Source of the DNA: an uncultured Selenomonadaceae bacterium
GTDB lineage: Bacteria > Bacillota > Negativicutes > Selenomonadales > Selenomonadaceae
DNA length: 41,381 nt
Direction: 5' to 3'
NCBI GenBank assembly: GCA_905234505.1
Contig: CAJOIA010000021.1
Coordinates: forward strand, 1 to 41,381
The translations under genes and the position numbers were made by a program. The first letter of the stretch is position 1. Every line of letters begins with the position of its first letter. The notes below the pieces were generated by a model. The model ran no database searches and was not told the origin of the DNA. It worked only from the letters and a program-made list of their open reading frames with translations. Of this stretch, positions 1 through 7,778 are shown piece by piece.

Positions 1-1
1 G

Positions 2-97
2 CAAGACAGCATCAGCGATTTAATTTTTAATCTTCAATCTATAACTGTTGACCTCGAAAAAATCTATGAGAAAAAATGGGGTTCAAAACCTAAATAA
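2..97 (+). CDS. C-terminal tail of an unidentified protein (partial)
   Basis: An open frame enters from the left edge and stops at TAA 95-97, giving 31 residues that end in EKIYEKKWGSKPK. The charged, helix-like end reads as a protein C-terminus, but no family can be named. It lies just upstream of phage-derived genes on the same strand and is followed by a weak hairpin, so it may be the last gene of a phage or accessory operon. It is short enough that a chance open frame is possible. Confidence 0.4.
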   Translation, partial: QDSISDLIFNLQSITVDLEKIYEKKWGSKPK

Positions 98-100
98 TTC

Positions 101-124
101 AAAATGGCAGCCAGCTGCCGTTTT
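101..124 (+). terminator. possible weak terminator after the first partial gene
   Basis: GGCAG (106-110) pairs with CTGCC (115-119) around the loop CCAG. The stem can be extended by A-T pairs (AAAT/GTTT), and a short T run follows. It starts a few bases after the stop at 97. The T-tract is short, so this is only a plausible terminator. The rest of 125-300 shows no gene that I recognise. Confidence 0.35.
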
Positions 125-313
125 GGAGCAAAATCCACGACGACAAGCAAAAAAAAGTTGCTGAATTTCCGGCAAATTAGCCGTTGCAACTGAATAAAGA
201 AATCCATATAACAAGCCTACATCAACAAGAACCCAATAATAAAAAAATCCATTAAAATTATATCAGTCCTTGTTGATTCGGTCAATAACTTTCATCAAGG
301 AGGATATATCTAT

Positions 314-1070
314 ATGAACTTAGATGAAACGCTCATTCAGATTAAAAATCTTTCGCCAGAGATTTTAGCAGTCACGGCGTTATATCCGTTGCCAAAGCTG
401 TTATTAATGGTAAGCCTACCTATGTTTGTCCTTATTGCGACAATGGAACAGGGATTCAACCTTCTTACTTTAATGGCGTTTGGCTTTATCATTGCTTTAA
501 ATGCAATGATACTTTTGATAACATAAATTTTTTGGCTCTTTACTATCAGCTTGATTCTCGTAACAAAGATGATTTTAAAGAAATTATTCGTCGCGCTGTC
601 GCGGAATTTTCTATTTCTGACATTATTCCTCAAGTTAATTACATTACACAAATAAAAGAAAAATCTGCAGAGGAACTCGCGCAGGAGAAAAAAGAACTGT
701 CGTTCATTCTTAATGATATTCAAAATTCCCAACAAAATCTTAAAAATTTTATCACGAACAATGGCGGCAAGTGGCGCGGCTTAACTTTGCAAACACTTCA
801 ACATTTCCATTGCGGATATATTTCTGATTGGACATCTCCAAAATCACGTGTCCACAATACTTTTTCTACTCCCACGCCACGTCTTATTATTCCCAGTGGT
901 AAGCATTACTTAGCTCGTTTAACCGTTCCTATTGATTCCTTTGATGAAAAATCGCAAAGATATATCAGACCTAAACAACCCTTTAACTTTGCAAGTATTT
1001 CTACTGAGAATATCAATATTATTGTCGAAGGCGAAATTGACGTGATGTCTATCTGGCAAGCAACAAATGC
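314..1070 (+). pseudogene. phage DNA primase (zinc ribbon + TOPRIM), frameshifted and 3'-truncated
   Basis: An ATG at 314 behind AAGGAGGA opens a frame that starts plausibly (MNLDETLIQIKNLSPE) but then becomes meaningless and hydrophobic until 526. The frame used from 532 onward is already open from about 343. It reads a zinc ribbon (CPYC, 15 residues, YHCFKC at about 427-506) and continues through 532-1098. That frame ends in a TOPRIM motif, IIVEGEIDVMSIWQA, typical of DnaG-like and phage primases. A single frameshift near 345-375 therefore separates the start from the zinc ribbon. At about 1070 the TOPRIM domain breaks off into the antisense of a flavin reductase gene. Two lesions make this a dead remnant. 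The family call rests on the zinc ribbon and TOPRIM motifs. Confidence 0.75.
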
Positions 1071-1253
1071 GTGTTCTTTGCTTTTCAATTTGCAGTAAAA
1101 ACAACTGGTACAGCCCTTGAAATTCAGCGAATACAGATTGACAATTTCGGTTTCAGCGCCTGCCTCTGCCGCGCCGCGCATTGCCTCTTTTAAAAGTTGC
1201 GCGGTATTCCAATTTTTACGTGGACTTCCATTGACAGCAATAAATTTCTTCAC
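1071..1253 (-). pseudogene. NADPH-dependent FMN reductase / flavodoxin-like protein, N-terminal fragment
   Basis: Read leftwards from GTG at 1253, the sequence encodes KKFIAVNGSPRKNWNTAQLL, then LKEAMRGAAEAGAETEIVNLY and FKGCTSCFYCKLKSKEH. This is the conserved start of iron-sulfur flavoprotein/NADPH-dependent FMN reductases: the phosphate-binding GSPR loop followed by CxxC. It stops matching at about 1071, where the other strand becomes primase sequence, so about two thirds of the gene is missing. The start is uncertain: a TTG a few codons upstream, behind AAAGGA, is an alternative. There is no nearby partner. It is a fragment left by a deletion or insertion. Confidence 0.7.
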
Positions 1254-1319
1254 ATTAATCACTTTCGTCAAAGGCAAAAAATTTCCTTTAAAACAAAAAA
1301 AGCCCGAAGGCAAAAAAAA

Positions 1320-1348
1320 TTGACTTGATAACATTTCTGTGCTAAACT
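1320..1348 (+). promoter_or_regulatory. sigma-70 type promoter for the antirepressor gene
   Basis: TTGACT (1320-1325), a 17-base spacer and TAAACT (1343-1348) precede the gene at 1451. This leaves a leader of about 95 bases. Confidence 0.6.
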
Positions 1349-1362
1349 TTGTTTGTACATAG

Positions 1363-1423
1363 AACAGCCGCGCAGAAAGACCAAGCTCAAGTCTAAGTAA
1401 TTATAAACTGCTCCGGCTGTTTT
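1363..1423 (+). promoter_or_regulatory. leader inverted repeat, possible attenuator
   Basis: Within the leader of the antirepressor gene, AACAGCCG (1363-1370) is perfectly complementary to CGGCTGTT (1414-1421), which is followed by a short T run. The stem encloses 43 bases and ends 15 bases before the ribosome binding site AAGGAG (1437-1442). It could act as a leaky terminator or simply be a structured leader. No trans-acting ligand or site is evident. Confidence 0.35.
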
Positions 1424-1450
1424 GTCAAATAAATTTAAGGAGTGGTTTTC

Positions 1451-2197
1451 ATGGATTTTACCGGAATCGTCAAGGTCGAGCATCAAAATCAGCTCGTTTT
1501 AACAACAAAACAGCTCGCCCAATTTTACGCTTGCTCTGTCGACAACATCAAAAAAAATTTCAATGTTAACAAAGAACGTTTCAAAGAAGGCAATCACTAC
1601 TTCAAAATTGAAGGCGAAGATTTAAAAAATTTTAAAGAATACGCTAAAAATATTGGAATGACTATTTCGCCGAATACTCGCCAACTTTTCCTGTGGACAA
1701 AACAAGGAGCAATTCATCACTGCAAAATTATAAATTCAAATCATGCTTGGGCAGTGCTGGAAATCTTAGAGGAACATTATTTCAATACAGATTTTTTCAA
1801 TAAGATTCGCGATTTGTCGGCGCATATCAAAGAATCTGATTTAAAATGTGTCTACGCTTTTGAAATGGAAAACGGCACTGTCAAAATCGGCTATACTAAA
1901 AATATTCGGCGGCGAATGCAAACAATCACCTCAAATAGTGGTTTGGATATTGTAAACGTTTACGCAACAGATTTTGTCGATTCCGAAATTGCCTATACTA
2001 TTGAGCAGGCTTGTCACGAAACTTTTGAAGATTATCGTGTTCGTGGCGAATTTTTTAAAATTTCATTTGCCGAAGCTCGCGCAGAATTAGATAAATATTC
2101 AGCTATCATTAAAGAATTGAATAGCGCCGATGAAATTTTTCATAATCAAATTTTGCTCCAAAATACCAGCTTGCTTGTCGAATCAACTATTCAATAA
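1451..2197 (+). CDS. phage antirepressor: ORF6N domain + GIY-YIG-like (T5orf172/MUG113) domain
   Basis: A 248-residue protein. Residues about 15-110 resemble the ORF6N DNA-binding domain of phage antirepressors (LTTKQLAQFYACSVDNIKKN, then FLWTKQGAIHHCKI). Residues about 135-220 resemble the GIY-YIG-derived T5orf172/MUG113 module (VYAFEMENGTVKIGYTKNI, RRRMQTI, then AYTIEQACHETFEDYRVRGE, FFKI). ATG 1451 was chosen because AAGGAG at 1437-1442 is 8 bases upstream; the earlier GTG at 1442 overlaps that site. Such proteins relieve repressor control in prophages. Here it is the only intact phage-type gene visible, next to a dead primase, so its present role is unknown. Alternative reading: a KilA-N/Bro-like regulator. 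Confidence 0.75.
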   Translation: MDFTGIVKVEHQNQLVLTTKQLAQFYACSVDNIKKNFNVNKERFKEGNHYFKIEGEDLKNFKEYAKNIGMTISPNTRQLFLWTKQGAIHHCKIINSNHAWAVLEILEEHYFNTDFFNKIRDLSAHIKESDLKCVYAFEMENGTVKIGYTKNIRRRMQTITSNSGLDIVNVYATDFVDSEIAYTIEQACHETFEDYRVRGEFFKISFAEARAELDKYSAIIKELNSADEIFHNQILLQNTSLLVESTIQ

Positions 2198-2219
2198 TTG
2201 TCGATACTTGGCTTAAAAC

Positions 2220-2912
2220 TTAGCCCGTCAATTCAATAAAAATTTCTTCGAGCGATTTACCAGCGCATAAATTTTCCGTGGTGTCGAGAGCGATTAATTT
2301 TCCCGCGTTCAAAATCGCCACGCGGTCGCACAAATTTTCCGCTTCTTCTATGTAATGTGTTGTTAAAATTATCGTTATTCCACGCAATTTTAATTCTTTT
2401 ATAAGACTCCAAATTTTACGCCGGACTTGCGGGTCAAGCGCAACTGTAGGCTCGTCCAGAAATAATATTTTCGGCTGATGAATGAGAGCGCGCACAATTA
2501 ACAGCCGCCGCTTCATTCCGCCCGACAAATTTTTTATAAATGAAGTGCGCACCGATTCAAGCTCCACGAATTTTAGGAGTTGATCGATGCGCATTTTCCG
2601 TTCTGATTTTGTTAAATGGTAAAGTCGCCCGTGCAATTCTAAATTTTCTTCAACAGTCAAATCTTGGTCGAAATTTAAATGTTGCGGCACAATTCCAATT
2701 AAGCTTTTAATTTTAAGCTCGTCGCTGGTATCAAAAATAATTTTGCCCGCTGTGGGTTTAAGTTGCAAGGTCAGCATTTTAATTGTAGTGGTTTTGCCCG
2801 CGCCATTTTTACCGAGCAAGCCGAAAACTTCACCGTCAAAAATTTCAAAGCTCAAATTGTCAACAGCAATTTTTTCGCCAAATTTTTTAGTCAGCCCGAT
2901 TAATTTAATCAT
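2220..2912 (-). CDS. ABC transporter ATP-binding protein, ABC-2/multidrug type
   Basis: A 230-residue ATPase with Walker A GLLGKNGAGKTTT near residue 31, Q-loop region GIVPQHLNFDQDL, signature LSGGMKRRL, Walker B ILFLDEPTVALD and switch LTTHY. This set and order fits CcmA/DrrA/NodI-like ABC-2 exporters, which work with a separate permease. ATG at 2912 lies 4 bases after the stop of the carboxypeptidase gene, so translation is probably coupled; an upstream extension would read through that gene. No permease follows: immediately downstream comes the prophage remnant on the opposite strand. The partner was either lost there or lies elsewhere. The substrate cannot be told from sequence. Confidence 0.85.
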   Translation of the reverse strand: MIKLIGLTKKFGEKIAVDNLSFEIFDGEVFGLLGKNGAGKTTTIKMLTLQLKPTAGKIIFDTSDELKIKSLIGIVPQHLNFDQDLTVEENLELHGRLYHLTKSERKMRIDQLLKFVELESVRTSFIKNLSGGMKRRLLIVRALIHQPKILFLDEPTVALDPQVRRKIWSLIKELKLRGITIILTTHYIEEAENLCDRVAILNAGKLIALDTTENLCAGKSLEEIFIELTG

Positions 2913-2916
2913 CTCA

Positions 2917-4095
2917 TTAAGCGAGCAACACCAATAAAAAATCCTGCGCGACGGAAATAAAAGGTTCAGTCCAGCCAACTAACATTGAGCCGACGCTCCA
3001 ACCGCGCATAACATTTTCGCGAGAAACCATTGGAACTTTAGCAACAACTTTGCCGTCATATTTCAAAACCGCCTGCCCAATCACGTCGCCGGTATTAATG
3101 CGAGCCGATACAACTTTTGGCAAATCATATGTCACAGTAAATTTAATTTCGTCTTCGTCGTCCAGGAGCGGGAAAGTTAAATCTTCCTGCAAACCAACTT
3201 CAACCGTAGCCTGCGCGCCGTCACGTACAAAAACTTTCTTTTCAATGCGATCTTTGCTAATTTCGTGAATCTTGGTCACGCGCTCAAAGCCATAATCCAA
3301 TAATTTTTTTGCGTCGTCAAAGCGCGTATCCACGTCGGTTGAATGCATAATAATAGCGATTAATTCAATTTCGCCGCGTTTAGCAGAAACAGCAACACAT
3401 CCACCAGCCGCGCGCGTCCAACCGGTTTTAATTCCATTAACGCCCTTGTATTGTCCCAAAAGTTTATTGGAATTTGTAACCTTCATAGTCAAATTTGACG
3501 GATTCGTCCAATGAATTGTCTCGCGTTGCGTTGAAACTATGTCGCGGAAATTTGTATTTCTCATACAATACGTCGCAATTATCGCCATATCTCGCGCAGT
3601 GCTATAATGATTGTTATTCGGCAAGCCGTTAGGATTTTCAAAGTGCGTGTGCTTACAACCAATATCTTCAGCTTTTTCATTCATCAAATCTGCAAAACGC
3701 GCCACATCGCCGGAAATTCCCTCAGCAATGGCAACCGCGCCGCCATTATCGCTAACTAACATCATACCGCGCAAAAGTTCATCTGCCGTTAAAATATCTC
3801 CCGCCTGCAATTCCAAATCTGAATCTACCGTTGCCGCCGCATTCGCAGAAACTCTTATTTCTTCATATGGAAAATAATATTCCAAGCCCAAGATCGCCGT
3901 CATCATTTTTGTCATACTGGCGGGCGGACGCTCCACATCTGCGTTTTTCTCATAAATGACGCGCCCTGTTGATACTTCGATTAAAATTGCTGAATCCGCC
4001 GCTATTGTCGGTTCTTTCGCCGCCGCTAGTACTATTGACGCTTTCAAAATTAATAATGAAAAAATAAGTGCTGTAAAAATTTTTAATCTACTCAT
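2917..4095 (-). CDS. dacF: serine-type D-Ala-D-Ala carboxypeptidase (DacF/PBP5 family)
   Basis: A 392-residue exported penicillin-binding protein that trims the terminal D-Ala from peptidoglycan stem peptides in the periplasm. It has a signal peptide (residues 1 to about 25), active-site S60-M-T-K63, S115-D-N117 and the K223-T-G triad motif. A PBP5-type C-terminal beta domain follows, and then a final hydrophobic/amphipathic stretch (from about residue 370) that would hold it at the membrane. The length is normal for the family. AAAGGAG precedes ATG 4095. Its promoter is back-to-back with that of htpG. The ABC ATPase gene follows 4 bases after its stop. Confidence 0.93.
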   Translation of the reverse strand: MSRLKIFTALIFSLLILKASIVLAAAKEPTIAADSAILIEVSTGRVIYEKNADVERPPASMTKMMTAILGLEYYFPYEEIRVSANAAATVDSDLELQAGDILTADELLRGMMLVSDNGGAVAIAEGISGDVARFADLMNEKAEDIGCKHTHFENPNGLPNNNHYSTARDMAIIATYCMRNTNFRDIVSTQRETIHWTNPSNLTMKVTNSNKLLGQYKGVNGIKTGWTRAAGGCVAVSAKRGEIELIAIIMHSTDVDTRFDDAKKLLDYGFERVTKIHEISKDRIEKKVFVRDGAQATVEVGLQEDLTFPLLDDEDEIKFTVTYDLPKVVSARINTGDVIGQAVLKYDGKVVAKVPMVSRENVMRGWSVGSMLVGWTEPFISVAQDFLLVLLA

Positions 4096-4118
4096 TGCTT
4101 ATCACTCCTTTAGTATGA

Positions 4119-4147
4119 ATTTTAACTGAATTTTAGTTGAACGTCAA
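4119..4147 (-). promoter_or_regulatory. promoter of the carboxypeptidase gene
   Basis: Read on the minus strand: TTGACG (4147-4142), a 17-base spacer and TAAAAT (4124-4119), followed about 23 bases later by the start codon at 4095. The -35 box lies 2 bases from the -35 box of the divergent htpG promoter. Confidence 0.65.
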
Positions 4148-4149
4148 CC

Positions 4150-4178
4150 TTGCAAGCGCGCTTTGACTGCTTTATAAT
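4150..4178 (+). promoter_or_regulatory. promoter of htpG
   Basis: TTGCAA (4150-4155), a 17-base spacer and a perfect TATAAT (4173-4178). The transcript would start only about 20 bases before the ATG and carry AAGGAGGT (4191-4198). No CIRCE-type inverted repeat is seen, so HrcA control is not supported here. Confidence 0.6.
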
Positions 4179-4204
4179 AATAAATATTTTAAGGAGGTAA
4201 TTTT

Positions 4205-6106
4205 ATGAGTGTTGAAACTCTGCAATTTCAAGCCGAAACTAAGCGGCTTTTAGATTTGGTGATCAATTCGATTTACACGAACAAGGAAATTTTTCTGCGC
4301 GAATTGATTTCAAATGCCAGTGACGCGCTTGATAAACTTCATTTTGAGGCGTTGACGAACAGCGAAATTTTAAGCGGCGATGAAAATTTTGAGATTTATG
4401 TTATTCCCGACGCTGAAACTAAAACAATCACGATTAGCGATAATGGAATTGGTATGACGCGCGGCGAAGTTATCAGCAATATTGGAACTATCGCGCAGAG
4501 CGGCACCAAGGCTTTTCTTGAAAAAATTCGTGAGAGCGAAGGCAAAATTGACGAAGAATTGATTGGGCAATTCGGCGTGGGTTTTTATTCGGCTTTTATT
4601 GTGGCTGAGAAAGTTGAACTCATAACTCGTCGCGCAGGTGAAAATTCTGCAGTCAAATGGACTTCGGACGGTGCGGGCGAATACACGCTTGAAGATACCG
4701 AAAAAGAATCTCGCGGTACGACAATTATTTTGCATTTGAAAGACGAATTTTGCGGCGGTGAAGATTTTGATTTTACAAATACTTATGCTGTCGAAAATCT
4801 TATCAAAAAATACTCGGACTTCATACGCTATCCAATTAAGATGAATTTTGAAGTTGAAGACGCCGATAAAAATAAAACTGTCGAAGTTCGCACGGTTAAT
4901 TCAATGCAGCCGCTTTGGACGCGCAATAAGGCTGACATTAAGCAGGAAGAATACGAAGAATTTTTCAAGCAACAATTTCACGAATGGGAAGCGCCGCAGG
5001 AAATTTTACACACTCGCGCAGAAGGCACAATGGAATATACCGCGCTGCTGTGCATACCCAAACACGCGGCGATGAATCTTTACTATTCAGATTATGAGGC
5101 GGGCTTGCAGTTGTACGTTCGTCACGTTTTCGTTATGGAAAAGTGCAAAGATTTTCTGCCGGATTATTTGCGCTTTGTCAAAGGTTTGGTGGATTCGCCG
5201 GATTTGCCGCTGAATATTTCACGTGAACTTTTGCAACAGAGCCGCGAAGTTAAAAAAATCGGCAAAGCATTGGAAAAATATATTTTAAAACAGCTGGCAA
5301 AGATTTTGAAAAATGAGCGCGAGCGTTACGAAACTTTTTGGGCGGATTATGGCAAGGCGCTGAAAATCGGCGTTTATAACAATGCGTATGACGAAAAAGC
5401 TAAGGACGATTTGAAAGATTTGTTAATGTTCACCACGTCCAAAGATGAAAAATTGTCGACGCTTGCAGAATACGTTTCGCGTATGCCCGAATCTCAAACA
5501 AAAATTTACTGCGCGATTGGTAAAGATAAAGCAACAATTTCGCAAATGCCGCAAATGGAACTTTTGAAAGAGCGCGGCATTGAAGTTTTATACTTGTTAG
5601 ATCCTGTCGATGAATTTTGCATTGATTCATTGAATAAGTACGAAGATAAAGAATTTCAGTCAATCACGCGCGAGGATTTTGAATTGGACGACGCCGAGTC
5701 GCAGAAAATTAAATCTGAAGTGGCGGAATTGGCGAAAAGCTATGAAGTTTTATTAAACGACGTGAAAGATGCTTTGAGCGGCGCGGTGCAGGAAGTTAGA
5801 TTAACGCCGCATTTGAAAACCGGCGCGGTGTGTTTATCGACCGGCGCAAATGGACCTTCGCTGAATATGGAAAAAACTTTTGCGGCAATGAATAATCCAT
5901 TTTTCAAGGCGGTAAGAATTTTGGAATTGAATCCGAATCACGCGCTTTTTGGGAAATTGAGCGGTTTGCATTCGCTTGGCAAAGATACACCGGAATTTAA
6001 GAATTTCTGTGAATTGCTGTATGCGCAAGCGCTGTTAATCGAAGGAATTATGCCTGACAAGCCTGTTGAGGTAGCTAACAAAATTGCCGAATTGATGGCG
6101 AAGTAG
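4205..6106 (+). CDS. htpG: molecular chaperone HtpG (Hsp90)
   Basis: A 633-residue, full-length bacterial Hsp90. The N-terminal GHKL ATPase domain is clear: ELISNASDALDKL holds the Mg/ATP-binding Asn, DNGIGM the adenine-contacting Asp, and IGTIAQSGTKAF and GQFGVGFYSAF the lid and glycine loop. The middle domain carries YVRHVFV and the catalytic-loop Arg in DLPLNISRELLQQ. The C-terminal dimerisation domain (about 505-633) is complete. It acts as an ATP-driven cytosolic chaperone. Start ATG 4205 follows AAGGAGGT by 6 bases. A dynamin-like gene begins 11 bases after its stop and is likely co-transcribed. Confidence 0.97.
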   Translation: MSVETLQFQAETKRLLDLVINSIYTNKEIFLRELISNASDALDKLHFEALTNSEILSGDENFEIYVIPDAETKTITISDNGIGMTRGEVISNIGTIAQSGTKAFLEKIRESEGKIDEELIGQFGVGFYSAFIVAEKVELITRRAGENSAVKWTSDGAGEYTLEDTEKESRGTTIILHLKDEFCGGEDFDFTNTYAVENLIKKYSDFIRYPIKMNFEVEDADKNKTVEVRTVNSMQPLWTRNKADIKQEEYEEFFKQQFHEWEAPQEILHTRAEGTMEYTALLCIPKHAAMNLYYSDYEAGLQLYVRHVFVMEKCKDFLPDYLRFVKGLVDSPDLPLNISRELLQQSREVKKIGKALEKYILKQLAKILKNERERYETFWADYGKALKIGVYNNAYDEKAKDDLKDLLMFTTSKDEKLSTLAEYVSRMPESQTKIYCAIGKDKATISQMPQMELLKERGIEVLYLLDPVDEFCIDSLNKYEDKEFQSITREDFELDDAESQKIKSEVAELAKSYEVLLNDVKDALSGAVQEVRLTPHLKTGAVCLSTGANGPSLNMEKTFAAMNNPFFKAVRILELNPNHALFGKLSGLHSLGKDTPEFKNFCELLYAQALLIEGIMPDKPVEVANKIAELMAK

Positions 6107-6117
6107 GAGGTTTTGAA

Positions 6118-7650
6118 ATGGAGTGGGAGAAAAGCAAACAAGAATTTATTGACAAACTTTTGCAGGCAGACAGGACTTTCAGCGAAATTTTCAAGGTTGA
6201 CAGTGAAAGCTTAGTAATTCAAGGCGCAGAGCGTGAAGAGCTTGCAAAGTTGCAGGCGGCGAATAAAAAAGTTTTAGCGAAATTGCAGAGCCGCGAATTT
6301 ACCGTTGCGATTGTTGGTTTGGAAAAAGCCGGTAAATCGACGCTTGGCAATGCGCTTATTAAATCAATGGTTTTGCCGGAATACGCCGAGCGTTGCACTT
6401 ATACCACAACTGAAATTCGTTCGGGCGATACCGACGTTGCAGAAATTTATTTTTACAGCCGCGAAGAATTTAATAAGAATTTCAAGCGAATGTTAAATGA
6501 CGTGAAATATCCTGACGCAGTTGATTTTTTCACAATGACATATGAAGCATTTGACAGATATTGGAAAGCGGTTGAGACTGACCCCGAGCAGCGCGGAATT
6601 TTTATGGTTCACAACGGCACGACCGCTGAAGATATTAAGGCTATGCTTGAGGGCAAAAATAAAATTCTGCCGCTTTTGGGACACGCGCCGCTGAAATTTG
6701 GCGCTGAATATTGGACAGGCGGCGACGAATTTAACGATTTTAAAGTTTACATTACTGGAATGAGCGGCAAAAATCCGGACGGCAGCGTTATTCGCCAGCC
6801 GCACCCTTATGCCGTGAAGAATGTTATTATTCGCTCAACGCAACTTGCCGAAATGAGCCATCTGGTTTTGTATGACGTGCCAGGTTTTGATTCGCCCACT
6901 GAATTGCACAAGCGCCAAACTGAAGAAATGCTTAAGACTGCAGACGCGATTATTTTGGTGACGAATGTTGGCGACCGCCCGAATTTAACAGGGACGCAGC
7001 TTGATATGTTACGCAAGGGGCAAGATGCAGACGGCGTGAAATTGAGCGCTAAGGCTTTTGTTTTCGGCAATAAAATTGACAGGGCAAGCGACGCCACAAC
7101 TGCGCAAAATAATTTGGCGGCGCTGACAAATGAATCTGTGAATAAATATCAAATTGCGCTGGCAAGTCATATTGTTGGCGGTTCTGCGCGAGCGTATCTT
7201 GAAGGCGAAGGTTTAATTTCTGGCAATGTTGCTAAAAAAGTTATCGACGAATGGGGCTTAGCTAATGGCGACGGCGTTGGTGTTTTGCTGAAAAAAATGC
7301 AGGATTATTACGATAATGAGCGCTTTGAAGTTATGAAACGTCGCGCAGAAAACACTTTGACAAAAACTAAAGAAGTGCTTGAAAATTTGCTTGAGCGTTA
7401 TAGCAGCGGTGAATTAAATTATACTGACGTTAGCGCCGAGATTTTAATGGAAATTCAAAGCAAATTGCCGCAATTCATTCGCGAGGCTAATAAAATCACG
7501 CAACAACACACGCGCCAAATTTTGTCTGGTACAACTTTTACCAGCGCGCTGCAGTCTGATATTGAAAAAATTTATCCGCTTAGCGCCGCGCAGGAAGATT
7601 TAATTCAAGATGTCGAGTACAGCCTGGCGATTGACCCCGATGGAATTTAG
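6118..7650 (+). CDS. dynamin-like large GTPase, N-terminal part (gene apparently split by a frameshift)
   Basis: 510 residues starting at ATG 6118 behind GGAGG. The GTPase motifs are all present: G1 GLEKAGKST (67-75), a Thr-rich G2 (CTYTTTE), G3 DVPG and G4 GNKID. The long helical region after them fits bacterial dynamin-like proteins of the LeoA/DynA type, which act at membranes. The frame ends at TAG 7648-7650 in the middle of a helix-rich region. The frame 7635-8816 continues without a stop and encodes the rest. Adding one T to the run at 7646-7648 would join them as DGILVNANVRDKL, giving one 899-residue protein. It follows htpG by 11 bases. Membrane role is inferred from the family only. 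Confidence 0.8.
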   Translation: MEWEKSKQEFIDKLLQADRTFSEIFKVDSESLVIQGAEREELAKLQAANKKVLAKLQSREFTVAIVGLEKAGKSTLGNALIKSMVLPEYAERCTYTTTEIRSGDTDVAEIYFYSREEFNKNFKRMLNDVKYPDAVDFFTMTYEAFDRYWKAVETDPEQRGIFMVHNGTTAEDIKAMLEGKNKILPLLGHAPLKFGAEYWTGGDEFNDFKVYITGMSGKNPDGSVIRQPHPYAVKNVIIRSTQLAEMSHLVLYDVPGFDSPTELHKRQTEEMLKTADAIILVTNVGDRPNLTGTQLDMLRKGQDADGVKLSAKAFVFGNKIDRASDATTAQNNLAALTNESVNKYQIALASHIVGGSARAYLEGEGLISGNVAKKVIDEWGLANGDGVGVLLKKMQDYYDNERFEVMKRRAENTLTKTKEVLENLLERYSSGELNYTDVSAEILMEIQSKLPQFIREANKITQQHTRQILSGTTFTSALQSDIEKIYPLSAAQEDLIQDVEYSLAIDPDGI

Positions 7651-7778
7651 TTAACGCCAATGTTCGCGATAAACTCGGCAAAATTTTTGTTGAAAATATC
7701 GTTAAGAGCGCGTCACAGCTTACCATTCAAAGACAAGATACACTGCGTCAAGCGCTGGTTGAATCTTTTCTGCAGATT

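Noticed and set aside
314-526. A 70-residue hydrophobic small membrane protein
   Set aside because: It is the out-of-frame reading of a primase zinc ribbon: the neighbouring frame gives CPYC...YHCFKC and continues into the downstream TOPRIM protein.
906-1334. A 142-residue minus-strand protein fusing flavin reductase to other sequence
   Set aside because: Only 1071-1253 resembles the reductase; the rest is the antisense of the primase fragment or upstream non-coding DNA.
2220-2978. A longer start for the ABC ATPase at 2978
   Set aside because: The extra N-terminal residues are the antisense-like reading of the overlapping carboxypeptidase end and do not match ABC proteins, which start right at MIKLIGLTKKFG.
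4096-4204. HrcA/CIRCE heat-shock operator before htpG
   Set aside because: No inverted repeat of the CIRCE form is present; the region is filled by two ordinary divergent promoters.
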